From NCBI GenBank assembly GCA_001438605.1, contig LIDE01000035.1, positions 1 to 37,482 of the forward strand: 37,482 bases of DNA, in the 5' to 3' direction. Made by a program: the position numbers and the translations under genes. Below, piece by piece: positions 1-8,363 of this stretch; within the stretch, counting starts at the first letter, position 1; every line of letters starts with the position of its first letter. The notes under the pieces are model-generated. The model ran no database searches, had not been told where the DNA came from, and saw only the letters and a program-made list of their open reading frames with translations. Origin of the DNA: SAR92 bacterium BACL16 MAG-120619-bin48. Lineage in GTDB: Bacteria > Pseudomonadota > Gammaproteobacteria > Pseudomonadales > Porticoccaceae.

Positions 1-1357
1 CCAACTCAATTTCACCGGCATTCTCGTGAATTAACGTCTGCAGGCTGGCATCGACTGCAACCAGTTCAAAGAGCGCCTGACGCCCAGCAAAACCCGTGTT
101 GTTACACTGAACACAGCCCTTTGATTGGTATATTTTTACTCCTGCATCAAGCTTCAGTAGGTTGCGATTAAAGTCGTTGGGCTGCAACGGCTCTCGGCAG
201 CTGGGGCAGAGTTTTCGCAGCAGCCGCTGGGAGACAATGCCGCGCACGGTAGAAGCCAGCAAAAAGCTGTCGACGCCTAAATCTTGCAGCCGTGTAATGG
301 CACCGGCTGCCGTGTTGGTGTGCAGAGTTGAGAGCACCAAGTGCCCCGTCAAACTCGCTTGCGTGGCGATTTCTGCGGTCTCACCGTCGCGAATTTCGCC
401 GATTAAAATTACATCGGGATCCTGCCGCAAAATCGCCCGCAAGCCCCGCGCAAAGGTCATACCTGCGCGCAGATTGATTTGCGTTTGGCTGATACCCGGC
501 AGGTCGTACTCCACTGGGTCTTCGACCGTCATAATATTGCGCTCTTGCCGATCCATCTGCTGCAGTGCCGCATACAGCGTGGTGGTTTTGCCCGATCCCG
601 TGGGGCCGGTGACCAAAATAATGCCATGGGGGCGAGAAATCAGCTCGACCAATTGCTGCTTGGTCTGCTGTGGCATACCGAGATCGTCGGTCTGCAGCTT
701 GCCGGCATTTTTATCCAGCAGACGCATCACCACACGCTCGCCGTGGCTAGAGGGCATGGTGGAGATACGCAAATCGATACTGCGGCCGCCAAGGCGCACC
801 GACATGCGGCCATCTTGAGGCAGCCTGCGCTCGGCAATATCCAGTTTTGACATGACTTTAATGCGCGAAATCAGCAGCGGCGCTATTTGAATGGACGGGC
901 TCAATACGGTGCGCAGCACACCGTCGAGGCGGAAGCGCACAAGTGCTTCTTTTTCGTAGGGCTCGATGTGAATATCGGAGGCGTTTTCTTTCAGCGATTC
1001 GGCAATAATGGCGTTCAACAGACGCACAATCGGCGCGTCATTTTCTGCGTCGAGCAGGTCTCCCGCTTCTTCTAGCTCTGCAGCGGCTGACTCGAGGTCG
1101 ACGAAGTCTTTCATGTCGGCCATGACAGCTTCAGACGAGTGCTGTCTGCCGCTGTAGGTGGTGCTCAGGGCTGCATCGAAATCGGCATCAGCAACCGTCT
1201 GGACTTTCAGGTTGCGGCCGATCATGCGCGACACTTCAGCAATGGCCCAGTCAGGGGCTTTTGAGCCCAACAGCAAATCGCCTTCATCGGCGCGCAGTAA
1301 TACACGATTGACTCGAGCAAATTCGTAGGGAAGCAGGTCAAGCATCTGTTGAGTCAT
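1..1357 (-). CDS. gspE: Type II secretion ATPase GspE (3' end outside window)
   Basis: Cytoplasmic hexameric ATPase that powers pseudopilus assembly in type II secretion. About 452 residues are visible, and roughly 50 C-terminal residues are missing because the gene runs off the left edge. Translating the minus strand gives a GspE-like N-terminus (LLPYEFARVNRVLL, residues 8-21), Walker A GPTGSGKTTT at 251-260, Walker B with LIGEIRD at 318-324, a His box around TGHLVLSTLHTN at 337-348, and a zinc-binding four-Cys motif C384/C387 and C415/C418. The ATG at 1357 follows a GAGGTG ribosome binding site about 5 nt away. The N-terminal signature favours GspE over PilB. A 16-bp tandem repeat lies upstream. 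The other gsp genes are not in view, so an operon cannot be confirmed. Confidence 0.93.
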   Translation of the reverse strand, partial: MTQQMLDLLPYEFARVNRVLLRADEGDLLLGSKAPDWAIAEVSRMIGRNLKVQTVADADFDAALSTTYSGRQHSSEAVMADMKDFVDLESAAAELEEAGDLLDAENDAPIVRLLNAIIAESLKENASDIHIEPYEKEALVRFRLDGVLRTVLSPSIQIAPLLISRIKVMSKLDIAERRLPQDGRMSVRLGGRSIDLRISTMPSSHGERVVMRLLDKNAGKLQTDDLGMPQQTKQQLVELISRPHGIILVTGPTGSGKTTTLYAALQQMDRQERNIMTVEDPVEYDLPGISQTQINLRAGMTFARGLRAILRQDPDVILIGEIRDGETAEIATQASLTGHLVLSTLHTNTAAGAITRLQDLGVDSFLLASTVRGIVSQRLLRKLCPSCREPLQPNDFNRNLLKLDAGVKIYQSKGCVQCNNTGFAGRQALFELVAVDASLQTLIHENAGEIEL

Positions 1358-1393
1358 AAACACCTCTAAACATTGTCGCGGCTATACGTTGTC

Positions 1394-1457
1394 GCTTGTA
1401 ACGATGGCCGATTGTAACGATGGCTGCTCGTAACGACTGCCGCTTGTAAGGACCGTC
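1394..1457. repeat. Four tandem 16-bp imperfect repeats upstream of gspE
   Basis: Four head-to-tail 16-mers at 1394-1409, 1410-1425, 1426-1441 and 1442-1457. The plus-strand type unit is GCTTGTAACGATGGCC. The later copies differ from it at 2, 3 and 4 positions, so divergence grows away from gspE. The array lies between the DUF1820 stop and the gspE start. It could be a protein-binding array or a decaying short tandem duplication. No promoter is evident in it. Confidence 0.8.
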
Positions 1458-1499
1458 GCGGGAGATTATTTGCCCGCTGCGCTAAGCCATTTTCGCCAA

Positions 1500-1856
1500 C
1501 TAGTCTTTTGGCGGCTTTCCCCCGGCCATGGAGGGAAACGGGAAGGGCCGAACATTTCCCAAATTGCCTGCGCTGATCTCAGTAATTTTGCCGGCACCCT
1601 CTTTCTCTACCTCATCGATGCGCACAATCGACTGCATAGGAATAAAACTGCGTTTAATACCCGAAAATTCGTTTTTTAACTTTTCTTCTGCGGGATCAAC
1701 AATCATCTGTGAGCGCTCACCAAAGATAAATTCCTCAACCTCGAGAAAGCCCCAGAGATCGCTCTGAAAAACATGGCGAGCATAAATCTCGTAGACCTGT
1801 CCCTGATTGAAAAAGGTGATTCGATAAATGGGGTCACTGGCTATCAAAGTGTGCAT
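1500..1856 (-). CDS. DUF1820 family protein
   Basis: Small conserved protein of unknown function, 118 residues. It matches my memory of the DUF1820 family, seen beside miaB in many gammaproteobacteria: an N-terminal IYRITFFNQGQVYEIYAR stretch, then QSDLWGFLEVEEFIFGE, then a region around IPMQSIVRIDEVEKEG. There is no signal peptide or membrane segment. The last 20 residues are rich in Gly, Pro and Phe. It is divergent from miaB, with 128 bp between the two starts, and a candidate extended -10 promoter lies just upstream. The ATG at 1856 has only a weak ribosome binding site. No function is assigned. Confidence 0.85.
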   Translation of the reverse strand: MHTLIASDPIYRITFFNQGQVYEIYARHVFQSDLWGFLEVEEFIFGERSQMIVDPAEEKLKNEFSGIKRSFIPMQSIVRIDEVEKEGAGKITEISAGNLGNVRPFPFPSMAGGKPPKD

Positions 1857-1881
1857 AATCCGCAGTTAATAAAGGCGGGCA

Positions 1882-1890
1882 ATCATAGCA
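1882..1890 (-). promoter_or_regulatory. Candidate extended -10 promoter for DUF1820 gene
   Basis: Read on the minus strand, TGC immediately precedes TATGAT (hexamer at 1882-1887), which fits an extended -10 element. No good -35 is seen at 16-18 bp. Transcription would begin near 1875, about 20 nt ahead of the DUF1820 ATG. This is inference from motif match only. Confidence 0.4.
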
Positions 1891-1918
1891 CAAACACTAT
1901 TTATATCACTGCTTTATG

Positions 1919-1946
1919 TTGCCAATTGAGTGGGCGGGGCTATAAT
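1919..1946 (+). promoter_or_regulatory. Sigma70-type promoter for miaB
   Basis: TTGCCA at 1919-1924 and a perfect TATAAT at 1941-1946 are separated by 16 bp. A start near 1953 would leave a leader of about 30 nt before the miaB ATG. This probably drives miaB and perhaps the downstream phoH-ybeY-corC-lnt genes. Confidence 0.7.
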
Positions 1947-1984
1947 GCTGACCCTCTATTTCTGATCAAAGATTAACCAATTAG

Positions 1985-3331
1985 ATGACTGAAAAACCTG
2001 TTAAAAAGCTCCATATTGTGACCCATGGCTGCCAGATGAACGAGTACGATTCTGCACGCATGCGCGATTTGCTTGGCGACAGTCATCAAATGATCACCAC
2101 AGACGATCCGAAAGACGCCGATGTTATCTTGTTGAACACCTGCTCTATTCGCGAAAAAGCCCAAGAAAAAGTGTTCCACCAGTTGGGTCGTTGGAAGCAT
2201 CTGAAAAAAGCCAAGCCTGACTTGATTATCGGCGTAGGCGGCTGCGTTGCCAGCCAAGAAGGGGACGCCATCGCCAAACGTGCGCCCTTTGTGGACCTAG
2301 TCTTTGGCCCGCAAACCTTGCACCGACTCCCCGAAATGATGGAAACCCACAGGACGGACGGCACTGTCGTCGTCGACATTAGTTTCCCAGAGATCGAAAA
2401 ATTTGACCGCCTGCCAACGCCTGAAGCAGACGGCGTCTCAGCCTTTGTGTCGATAATGGAAGGCTGCTCTAAGTACTGCTCGTTCTGCGTTGTACCCTAC
2501 ACGCGGGGGGAAGAAGTCAGCCGACCCATGGCCGATGTACTGGCTGAAATTAATGCGCTGGCTGAACAGGGCGTGCGCGAAGTCAATCTGTTAGGGCAAA
2601 ACGTCAATGCCTATCGAGGCGATATGCCCGACGGCTCCATTTGTGACTTTGCCGAACTGCTGCCCTACGTCGCCTCCATTCAAGGCATCGACCGAATCCG
2701 CTACACCACCTCGCACCCAGTAGAGTTTTCCGACCGCTTAATCGATGCCTACGCACAGGTGCCAGAGCTTGTCAGTCACCTTCACCTGCCCGTGCAGAGT
2801 GGCTCTGACCGCATACTCATGGCAATGAAACGGGGCCATACCGCGATTGAATACAAATCGAAAATTCGACGATTGCGCCAGTTGCGCCCAGATATCAGTA
2901 TTTCCTCAGATTTTATTATCGGCTTCCCCAATGAAACCGAAGAGGACTTTGCCGCGACCATGAAGCTGATCAGCGACATTGGTTTTGATACCTCCTACAG
3001 CTTTATTTACAGCGCGCGCCCCGGAACTCCTGCCGCTGATCTGCCGGATAACACCCCTGAGGAAGTCAAGAAACAGCGGCTGAAGATTCTCCAAGATCGT
3101 ATCACGCAAAATGCCGTTGAAATCAGCCGCCGCATGGTCGGCAAGCAAGAGAAGCTGCTTGTGACAGGTATCTCGAAAAAGGACCTCGGCCAGCTGCAGG
3201 GGCGCACCGAAAACAATCGCGTGGTTAATTTCCGCTGCGACGATCATCAACTGATCGGTGAGTTTGTCACGGTCACCATCACCGAAGCGCTGACTAACTC
3301 GATGCGCGGCGAGCTCGTCGCGTCGCACTGA
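1985..3331 (+). CDS. miaB: tRNA-2-methylthio-N6-dimethylallyladenosine synthase MiaB
   Basis: Radical-SAM methylthiotransferase that converts i6A37 to ms2i6A37 in tRNAs reading UNN codons. The 448 residues match the family. The N-terminal MTTase domain carries the auxiliary cluster cysteines C16 (HGCQMNEYD), C53 (NTCSIREKA) and C87 (GGCVAS). The radical-SAM CxxxCxxC is C161/C165/C168 (GCSKYCSFC). A C-terminal TRAM domain follows. The ATG lies 30 nt downstream of the predicted transcription start, and no clear Shine-Dalgarno is visible. It heads the common gammaproteobacterial order miaB-phoH-ybeY-corC-lnt. Confidence 0.97.
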   Translation: MTEKPVKKLHIVTHGCQMNEYDSARMRDLLGDSHQMITTDDPKDADVILLNTCSIREKAQEKVFHQLGRWKHLKKAKPDLIIGVGGCVASQEGDAIAKRAPFVDLVFGPQTLHRLPEMMETHRTDGTVVVDISFPEIEKFDRLPTPEADGVSAFVSIMEGCSKYCSFCVVPYTRGEEVSRPMADVLAEINALAEQGVREVNLLGQNVNAYRGDMPDGSICDFAELLPYVASIQGIDRIRYTTSHPVEFSDRLIDAYAQVPELVSHLHLPVQSGSDRILMAMKRGHTAIEYKSKIRRLRQLRPDISISSDFIIGFPNETEEDFAATMKLISDIGFDTSYSFIYSARPGTPAADLPDNTPEEVKKQRLKILQDRITQNAVEISRRMVGKQEKLLVTGISKKDLGQLQGRTENNRVVNFRCDDHQLIGEFVTVTITEALTNSMRGELVASH

Positions 3332-3394
3332 GCCTTTCCTTGATCTAAAATTCGACCCAATAAAAATGGTTTACCCTATTCAACATATCGCGCT

Positions 3395-4486
3395 ATGCTT
3401 GCGAACACACAACTAACAATGGTCCAAAAGCACTCATTGAAAAGATTGGATAGTCAGCCATCAGTTTCCAGCATCACTCTTGAGCCTAACGACGCTCGAC
3501 GCCTTGCCACACTTTGCGGCCCCTTTGATGAACATCTGCGCCTAATTGAGCAACGTCTCAACGTTGAAGTTCGCTCGCGGGATAATCAATTCTCCGCGTT
3601 CGGCGATCCTGCGGCAGTGGAACAGGCGACTACCGTTATCAACAATCTCTACCGCCACACCGCACATTCAGACGCGCTCTCCGCGGAAGAGGTGCACTTA
3701 AATTTACAGCAGTCAAAGCAGGCCATCAGCCAACCCTCCCATCAAGCCCCCAAAAAAGAGACGCCACGAATGCAATCTCCCTCGGCCAACAACCCAGAGC
3801 CCAGCGACGAAATAGAAACCTTTAGCGTTATCCGCACCAAGAAAGGCAATATCAAGCCGCGCGGTTTGAATCAGCAGCGCTATGTGCGCTCAATTCAGAC
3901 CCACGACGTCAACTTCGGCATAGGTCCGGCGGGCACAGGCAAAACCTATTTGGCCGTCGCCTGTGCAGTGGAAGCCCTGTTGCGCGATGAAGTGGAGCGC
4001 ATTTTACTCGTCCGCCCCGCAGTTGAAGCCGGTGAACGATTGGGCTTTCTACCGGGCGATTTGGCGCAAAAAGTCGACCCCTATCTGCGCCCACTCTATG
4101 ACGCACTGCATGAAATGCTCGGTTTTGAAATGGTCGCGAAGCTGCAGGAGCGCAATGTCATTGAAATTGCCCCGCTGGCTTATATGCGTGGCCGCACACT
4201 AAATGGCGCCTACATTTTGCTCGACGAAAGCCAAAACACCACCCGCGAGCAGATGAAGATGTTCCTCACGCGCATTGGCTTTGGCTCAACGGCCGTTATC
4301 ACTGGCGATATGTCACAGGTGGACCTGCCGCGCGGCGTGCAGTCTGGCTTGGTACACGCCTGCGAAGTCCTAAAAGACGTTGAAGAAGTGAGTTTTACCC
4401 ACTTCATCTCACGGGATGTCGTACGTCACCCTATTGTTCAAAGTATCGTAGATGCCTATGATGCCCATGAAAAAAACAATAGTTAG
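3395..4486 (+). CDS. ybeZ: PhoH-like ATPase (YbeZ)
   Basis: PhoH-family P-loop ATPase, thought to work with YbeY in RNA and ribosome quality control. The 363-residue protein has an N-terminal domain of about 90 residues (TLEPNDARRLATLCGPFDEHLR), a Ser/Pro/Gln-rich linker at about 105-135, and the PhoH domain. The PhoH domain contains Walker A GPAGTGKTYLA starting at residue 177, LVRPAVEAGERLGFLPGDL, and Walker B ILLDESQNTT. There is no strong ribosome binding site at 3395. An in-frame ATG at 3419 is an alternative, so the first 8 residues are uncertain. It ends 7 bp before ybeY. Confidence 0.95.
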   Translation: MLANTQLTMVQKHSLKRLDSQPSVSSITLEPNDARRLATLCGPFDEHLRLIEQRLNVEVRSRDNQFSAFGDPAAVEQATTVINNLYRHTAHSDALSAEEVHLNLQQSKQAISQPSHQAPKKETPRMQSPSANNPEPSDEIETFSVIRTKKGNIKPRGLNQQRYVRSIQTHDVNFGIGPAGTGKTYLAVACAVEALLRDEVERILLVRPAVEAGERLGFLPGDLAQKVDPYLRPLYDALHEMLGFEMVAKLQERNVIEIAPLAYMRGRTLNGAYILLDESQNTTREQMKMFLTRIGFGSTAVITGDMSQVDLPRGVQSGLVHACEVLKDVEEVSFTHFISRDVVRHPIVQSIVDAYDAHEKNNS

Positions 4487-4493
4487 CCGAACC

Positions 4494-4982
4494 ATGAACC
4501 TTACTCTTGATATTCAAATGGCCAGCAGCGTCGACGACTCTCCCGACGAGGACAGTATTAAGCGCTGGATAAGCGCGGCCATTCGCGACGAACGCGAGAC
4601 CACGGAACTGACACTGCGGATTGTTGACGAGGCCGAGAGTGCTGAGCTCAACCAATGCTACCGCGGCAAACCCGGTCCGACCAATGTTCTCAGCTTCCCT
4701 TTTGATGCAGTAACCCCCGAACCCCTGCCCATTCTTGGCGATCTCGTTATTTGCGCTCCCGTGGTGGTGCGAGAAGCTGCCGAACAACAGAAAACAGCCA
4801 CCGCACATTGGGCCCATATGGTGGTTCACGGTGTCTTACATCTGCTCGGGCACGACCATATCGACGATGATCAAGCCGACGCCATGGAAGCGCTGGAGAC
4901 AGAGATTATGGCTACCCTGAATTTTCCACCCCCTTATCAGACAACGTTTGAGTCTGACGAACGACCCTCAACTGGTCACTAG
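4494..4982 (+). CDS. ybeY: Endoribonuclease YbeY
   Basis: Single-strand-specific zinc endoribonuclease needed for 16S rRNA 3'-end maturation and 70S quality control. The 162-residue protein carries the diagnostic zinc motif HGVLHLLGHDH at 112-122, where H112, H116 and H122 are the expected ligands. I place the start at ATG 4494, giving MNLTLDIQ, which lines up with YbeY N-termini. The longer frame from 4452 would lie inside phoH. It sits between phoH (7 bp) and corC (10 bp), the usual functional neighbours. Confidence 0.95.
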   Translation: MNLTLDIQMASSVDDSPDEDSIKRWISAAIRDERETTELTLRIVDEAESAELNQCYRGKPGPTNVLSFPFDAVTPEPLPILGDLVICAPVVVREAAEQQKTATAHWAHMVVHGVLHLLGHDHIDDDQADAMEALETEIMATLNFPPPYQTTFESDERPSTGH

Positions 4983-4992
4983 CGAGTAAATA

Positions 4993-5832
4993 ATGAGCGA
5001 CGAAACCTCCAGCACCGCCCCGGAAAAATCTCTATTTGAGAAAATTGGCCGCGCGTTTTCAGCCACACCGAGAAGCAGTGATGATATTACCGACATGCTG
5101 CGCAGCGCACAGAGCGAATCGATAATCGACGCTAGCGTGCTGCAAATTATGGAAGGCGCACTCAAAGTCTCAGACCTTCAGGCGCGAGAAATCATGATCC
5201 CGCGCTCGCAAATGGTCATGATCGAAGACGACTTCACCCTTGAAGAAGTGCTGAATGTTGTCATCGAATCTCAGCACTCTCGCTTTCCCGTGGTCGGCGA
5301 ATCCTCTGACGACATCAAAGGCATTTTGCTGGCCAAAGAGATGCTGCCACTGCTCTTGGCCGACACCGCCGAATTCAACCTAGAGAGCCTATTGCGACCA
5401 GCAACCATTATTCCCGAAAGCAAGCGGCTCAATGTTCTACTGCAAGAGTTCCGCGAAAAACGCTACCACATGGCCATCGTGGTCGATGAATACGGCGGCG
5501 TGTCGGGGCTGGTCACCATTGAAGATATTCTCGAGGAAATTGTTGGTGAAATCGAAGACGAAACCGATGACCACGAAGAAGCCTCCATATTGCCGACCGA
5601 AAGCGGCGCGTTCACCGTAGAAGCCATCACCGAGATCAGTGACTTCAATGAGTTTTTTGATGTGGGTCTCGCCGATGACGAATTCGACACCGTCGGCGGC
5701 CTTGTGCTGCACGCCCTTGGGCGGCTGCCAGAACTCGGCGAAACCATCACCATCGACAACTTCCACTTTAAAGTGACCGGCGGCGATAATCGCAAAATTA
5801 CCCAACTGGAAGTCACCAAAGTCAACCCATGA
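4993..5832 (+). CDS. corC: CBS-domain protein CorC (YbeX)
   Basis: Cytosolic CBS-pair protein historically linked to Mg2+/Co2+ efflux through CorA and, as YbeX, to ribosome and RNA metabolism. Its 279 residues contain two CBS domains. The first begins near MIPRSQMVMIEDD and the second runs through REKRYHMAIVVDEYGGVSGLVTIEDILEEIVGEIEDE, the family hallmark. A C-terminal CorC_HlyC (transporter-associated) domain follows. No transmembrane segment is present, which separates it from the longer YfjD-type proteins. The stop overlaps the lnt start as ATGA, so lnt is probably translationally coupled. Confidence 0.95.
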   Translation: MSDETSSTAPEKSLFEKIGRAFSATPRSSDDITDMLRSAQSESIIDASVLQIMEGALKVSDLQAREIMIPRSQMVMIEDDFTLEEVLNVVIESQHSRFPVVGESSDDIKGILLAKEMLPLLLADTAEFNLESLLRPATIIPESKRLNVLLQEFREKRYHMAIVVDEYGGVSGLVTIEDILEEIVGEIEDETDDHEEASILPTESGAFTVEAITEISDFNEFFDVGLADDEFDTVGGLVLHALGRLPELGETITIDNFHFKVTGGDNRKITQLEVTKVNP

Positions 5833-7340
5833 TACGCGCGGCCCGCGGGCAAACATTCCTCGCCCTGTTTGTCTCTGGGTCCTTGTTTCCACTCGCGCTG
5901 GCACCTTTTTACTATTGGCCAATCGCCATTGCCAGCATGGCAGTGCTGTTCAGACTGCTGCAGCGGCAAAGCCCAAAACAGGCCTTTATCAAATCGGCAG
6001 TCTTTGGCTTCGGTATGTTTTTCGCTGGTGTCAGCTGGGTTTATGTCAGCATTCATGATCACGGCTTTATCGCCGCACCCCTCGCGCTGCTGGCGACAAC
6101 CCTGTTCTGCCTGTTTATCGCCCTTCTCTTCGCTCTGCCCTTCACCCTCAGCGCACTGATACCGCAAACACCCACCGCATGGCTATTGGGCCTGCCTGCC
6201 CTGTGGGTACTGAGCGAATGGTTTCGCAGTTGGGCCTTGACAGGGTTCCCATGGCTCTACAGTGGCTATATCCACACTGAAACATGGCTGAGTGGTTGGG
6301 CGCCCCTTGGTGGGGTGTTTTGGCTTAGCTTTATAACGGCACTGGCTGCTGTCACAGTCGCGCAGCTTAGCCAGACTCAACGCAGTCAAGCCAGTGTCAA
6401 ATTTGCAGCAATGCTAGTCGCTTTACTAACAGTGAGTGGTTACTTACTTAAAAATATTCACTGGACGCAAGCCCATTCAGAGAGCCTCTCAGCTGTCCTT
6501 GTGCAGCCAAATATCGATCAAAATAAAAAGTGGTCGGCAGGAGAGCTCGATCGAATATTGCAGCAACTGCAAACTCAAACAGAGCCCCACTGGGGTGCAG
6601 ATCTTATTGTCTGGCCGGAAGCCGCCGTCCCCACAACCCCGCAGCGCGCCGCAGATCTGCTTACTGCTATCGATCGCGCCGGCAAAGTGAACCAAACTGC
6701 CCTCTTAACCGGTATACCCACGTATGAGCGCAGTAGTGGTAAGTACTTCAACTCGGTATTGGCCCTCGGCACGGCACAAGGGCAATATGACAAAACCCGA
6801 CTGGTACCCTTCGGGGAATATGTTCCACTGGAGTCAATACTGCGTGGGTTGATTCGATTTTTAGACCTGCCCATGTCGTCTTTTTCCCTGGGCGCGAGCG
6901 AGCAACCACCGTTAATCGTCGCTGGCGCGACCATTGCGACCGCCATTTGTTACGAAATTGTCTACCCAGACCTCGTGGCAGAAATGGCTGAAAACGCCAA
7001 TATACTGCTCACCGTCAGTAACGATGCGTGGTTTGGCCAATCGATTGCGCCGCGACAACATATGCAGATGGCACGCATGCGTGCTATAGAAAACAGCAAA
7101 CCAATGCTGCGTGGAACAACCAATGGCGTCACCGCCATTATTGACCACCAAGGTAATATTGTGGCTCAGTTAGCGCAGTTTACGGCCGGTGAACTCAGCG
7201 GAGAGATCACGCCGCGGTCGGGCCGCACATTTTTTTCACACACAGGCTCGTGGCCTACAGTACTGCTGTCGTTACTACTGAGCTGCGGGTTAATAGCACA
7301 AAGACGATATGGGGAAACCAACAATGAAAAGCGCCATTAA
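5829..7340 (+). CDS. lnt: Apolipoprotein N-acyltransferase Lnt
   Basis: Inner-membrane enzyme that adds the third acyl chain to the N-terminal Cys of lipoproteins, the last step before Lol sorting. The 503-residue protein has an N-terminal hydrophobic region of several membrane spans (about 1-210) followed by a periplasmic CN_hydrolase domain. The expected Glu-Lys-Cys triad is visible: E264 (VWPEAAVP), K322 (YDKTRLVPFGE) and C374 (AICYEIVYPD). NDAWFG and MRAIE motifs follow. Its start overlaps the corC stop by 4 bp, and its 3' end overlaps the following peroxiredoxin gene by 17 bp. One likely substrate, LptE, is encoded nearby. Confidence 0.97.
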   Translation: MIRAARGQTFLALFVSGSLFPLALAPFYYWPIAIASMAVLFRLLQRQSPKQAFIKSAVFGFGMFFAGVSWVYVSIHDHGFIAAPLALLATTLFCLFIALLFALPFTLSALIPQTPTAWLLGLPALWVLSEWFRSWALTGFPWLYSGYIHTETWLSGWAPLGGVFWLSFITALAAVTVAQLSQTQRSQASVKFAAMLVALLTVSGYLLKNIHWTQAHSESLSAVLVQPNIDQNKKWSAGELDRILQQLQTQTEPHWGADLIVWPEAAVPTTPQRAADLLTAIDRAGKVNQTALLTGIPTYERSSGKYFNSVLALGTAQGQYDKTRLVPFGEYVPLESILRGLIRFLDLPMSSFSLGASEQPPLIVAGATIATAICYEIVYPDLVAEMAENANILLTVSNDAWFGQSIAPRQHMQMARMRAIENSKPMLRGTTNGVTAIIDHQGNIVAQLAQFTAGELSGEITPRSGRTFFSHTGSWPTVLLSLLLSCGLIAQRRYGETNNEKRH

Positions 7341-7854
7341 AACTGTTCTACTCAGCCTGTTAGCAGCAACATCCATCAGCGCCAGCGCACTTGGCGTTGG
7401 CGACCAAGCCCCAGACTTTATACTCCAAGGCACCGATGGGAAAAGCTATAGCCTGAGCCAATTTAAAGACAAAGAAGCCGTGGTAATTGCCTGGTTTCCC
7501 AAAGCGTACACCAGCGGCTGCACCATCGAGTGCAAATCCCTTGCGCAGAATGGCAACCTGCTAAAAGACCTTGAGGTCACCTACTTTATGGCCAGTTTCG
7601 ACCCTATTGAAGAAAACACCGCATTTGCCTCCGAGTTCGAAGCAGACTTCCCGCTGCTCAGCGACCCCAGCAAAGAAGTCGCCTCAGCCTATGACGTACT
7701 CGCCATCTACGGCTTGCCGAAGCGACACACGTTTTACATTGGCAAAGACGGTAAAATTCTGTTTATTGACACTGCGGTGAAGCCTGCGACATCCGCAGAA
7801 GATATGGCCGCCAAACTGAAAGAGCTGGGCATCCCCAGCAGGCAAGCAAGCTAA
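7324..7854 (+). CDS. Exported thioredoxin-like peroxiredoxin (AhpC/TSA, PrxQ-like)
   Basis: Probable periplasmic thiol peroxidase of 176 residues. I chose ATG 7324 because GGGGA lies 8 nt upstream and the N-terminus then reads as a Sec signal peptide: MKSAIKT, a hydrophobic core LLSLLAATS, and a likely cut after SASA at residue 22. The mature part opens with VGDQAPDF. The peroxidatic signature P59-x3-T63-x2-C66 is present, and the only other Cys is C70 (CTIEC). The gene overlaps lnt by 17 bp and converges on yjbR with a 4-bp overlap of stops. Peroxidase activity is inferred from the family; the reductant is unknown. Confidence 0.88.
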   Translation: MKSAIKTVLLSLLAATSISASALGVGDQAPDFILQGTDGKSYSLSQFKDKEAVVIAWFPKAYTSGCTIECKSLAQNGNLLKDLEVTYFMASFDPIEENTAFASEFEADFPLLSDPSKEVASAYDVLAIYGLPKRHTFYIGKDGKILFIDTAVKPATSAEDMAAKLKELGIPSRQAS

Positions 7855-8231
7855 TAACCGGCAGTGGCGCGACTAGTTGAGACCAAGCTCGCGCTGGCGT
7901 TTTTTTTTAATCCCAGTGAAACCAGACGGTGGGACTCTGTCAGATAGTATTTGAGTTCCTCGTCTGCGCTCGCCGCCGAGTCAGTCTGCTGGATCCACTT
8001 CATACCGCGAGACGCAAGATAGGGCGCCGGCCTGAAGCCAGGCTGGCTCTGTAACAGGTCAAAATTGTGCGCCGATACTTTAAAGCTGTAGGCCGGCGAC
8101 TGGGTTTTGAGAAGAGTGCCTATGGCAAACACCTTGCCACCCACTTTCCACACATGCGCACCACCCCACTGCACCACCGTCGTCGTTGCCGGCAGTCCGC
8201 GGCAAAAACTGTTGTATTCATCAAGTGTCAT
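7851..8231 (-). CDS. MmcQ/YjbR (DUF419) family protein
   Basis: Small cytosolic protein of the MmcQ/YjbR fold, a CyaY-like DNA-binding-type fold with poorly known function; 126 residues. Typical features are the N-terminal LDEYNSFCRGLPATT, then GAHVWKVGGKVFAIG, then FKVSAHNFDLLQSQPGFRPAPYL, and MKWIQ near the middle. The start is ATG 8231 because a perfect AGGAGG sits 6 nt upstream. A longer reading from 8249 would place that AGGAGG inside the gene. It is convergent with the peroxiredoxin and divergent from leuS. I cannot assign a physiological role. Confidence 0.87.
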   Translation of the reverse strand: MTLDEYNSFCRGLPATTTVVQWGGAHVWKVGGKVFAIGTLLKTQSPAYSFKVSAHNFDLLQSQPGFRPAPYLASRGMKWIQQTDSAASADEELKYYLTESHRLVSLGLKKNASASLVSTSRATAGY

Positions 8232-8332
8232 CTGCAACCTCCTGCTCATAAAACTGCAACCCAGTGATCGTTCCTATCCTAATACAGGTGCCTCTCGCTC
8301 GGCCACTTTAGCCCCCTCACCCACGACAGACT

Positions 8333-8347
8333 CTGGGGGAACCCCAG
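8333..8347. other. Inverted repeat CTGGGG-GAA-CCCCAG upstream of leuS
   Basis: Perfect 6-bp arms with a 3-nt loop, about 75 bp before the leuS start and about 30 bp before the candidate -10. There is no T-run on either side, so it is not a typical intrinsic terminator. It may be an operator or a chance palindrome. Confidence 0.35.
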
Positions 8348-8363
8348 CAAAGCCTATCTATCT

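Noticed and set aside
162-818. Long plus-strand open frame of 218 codons
   Set aside because: It lies entirely antisense to gspE, whose minus-strand translation shows Walker A, Walker B and zinc motifs. The plus frame has Arg/Ser-rich, low-complexity composition and no recognisable domain.
1394-1457. The 16-bp repeats as a CRISPR array
   Set aside because: The units are too short, directly adjacent without spacers, and imperfect. No cas gene is present.
5463-6167. Minus-strand open frame of 234 codons
   Set aside because: It is antisense across the corC-lnt junction, both of which are well supported. The predicted protein looks like reverse-frame sequence with no known domain.
8333-8347. 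CTGGGG/CCCCAG palindrome as an intrinsic terminator for yjbR or leuS
   Set aside because: It is upstream of both divergent genes and has no T-run.
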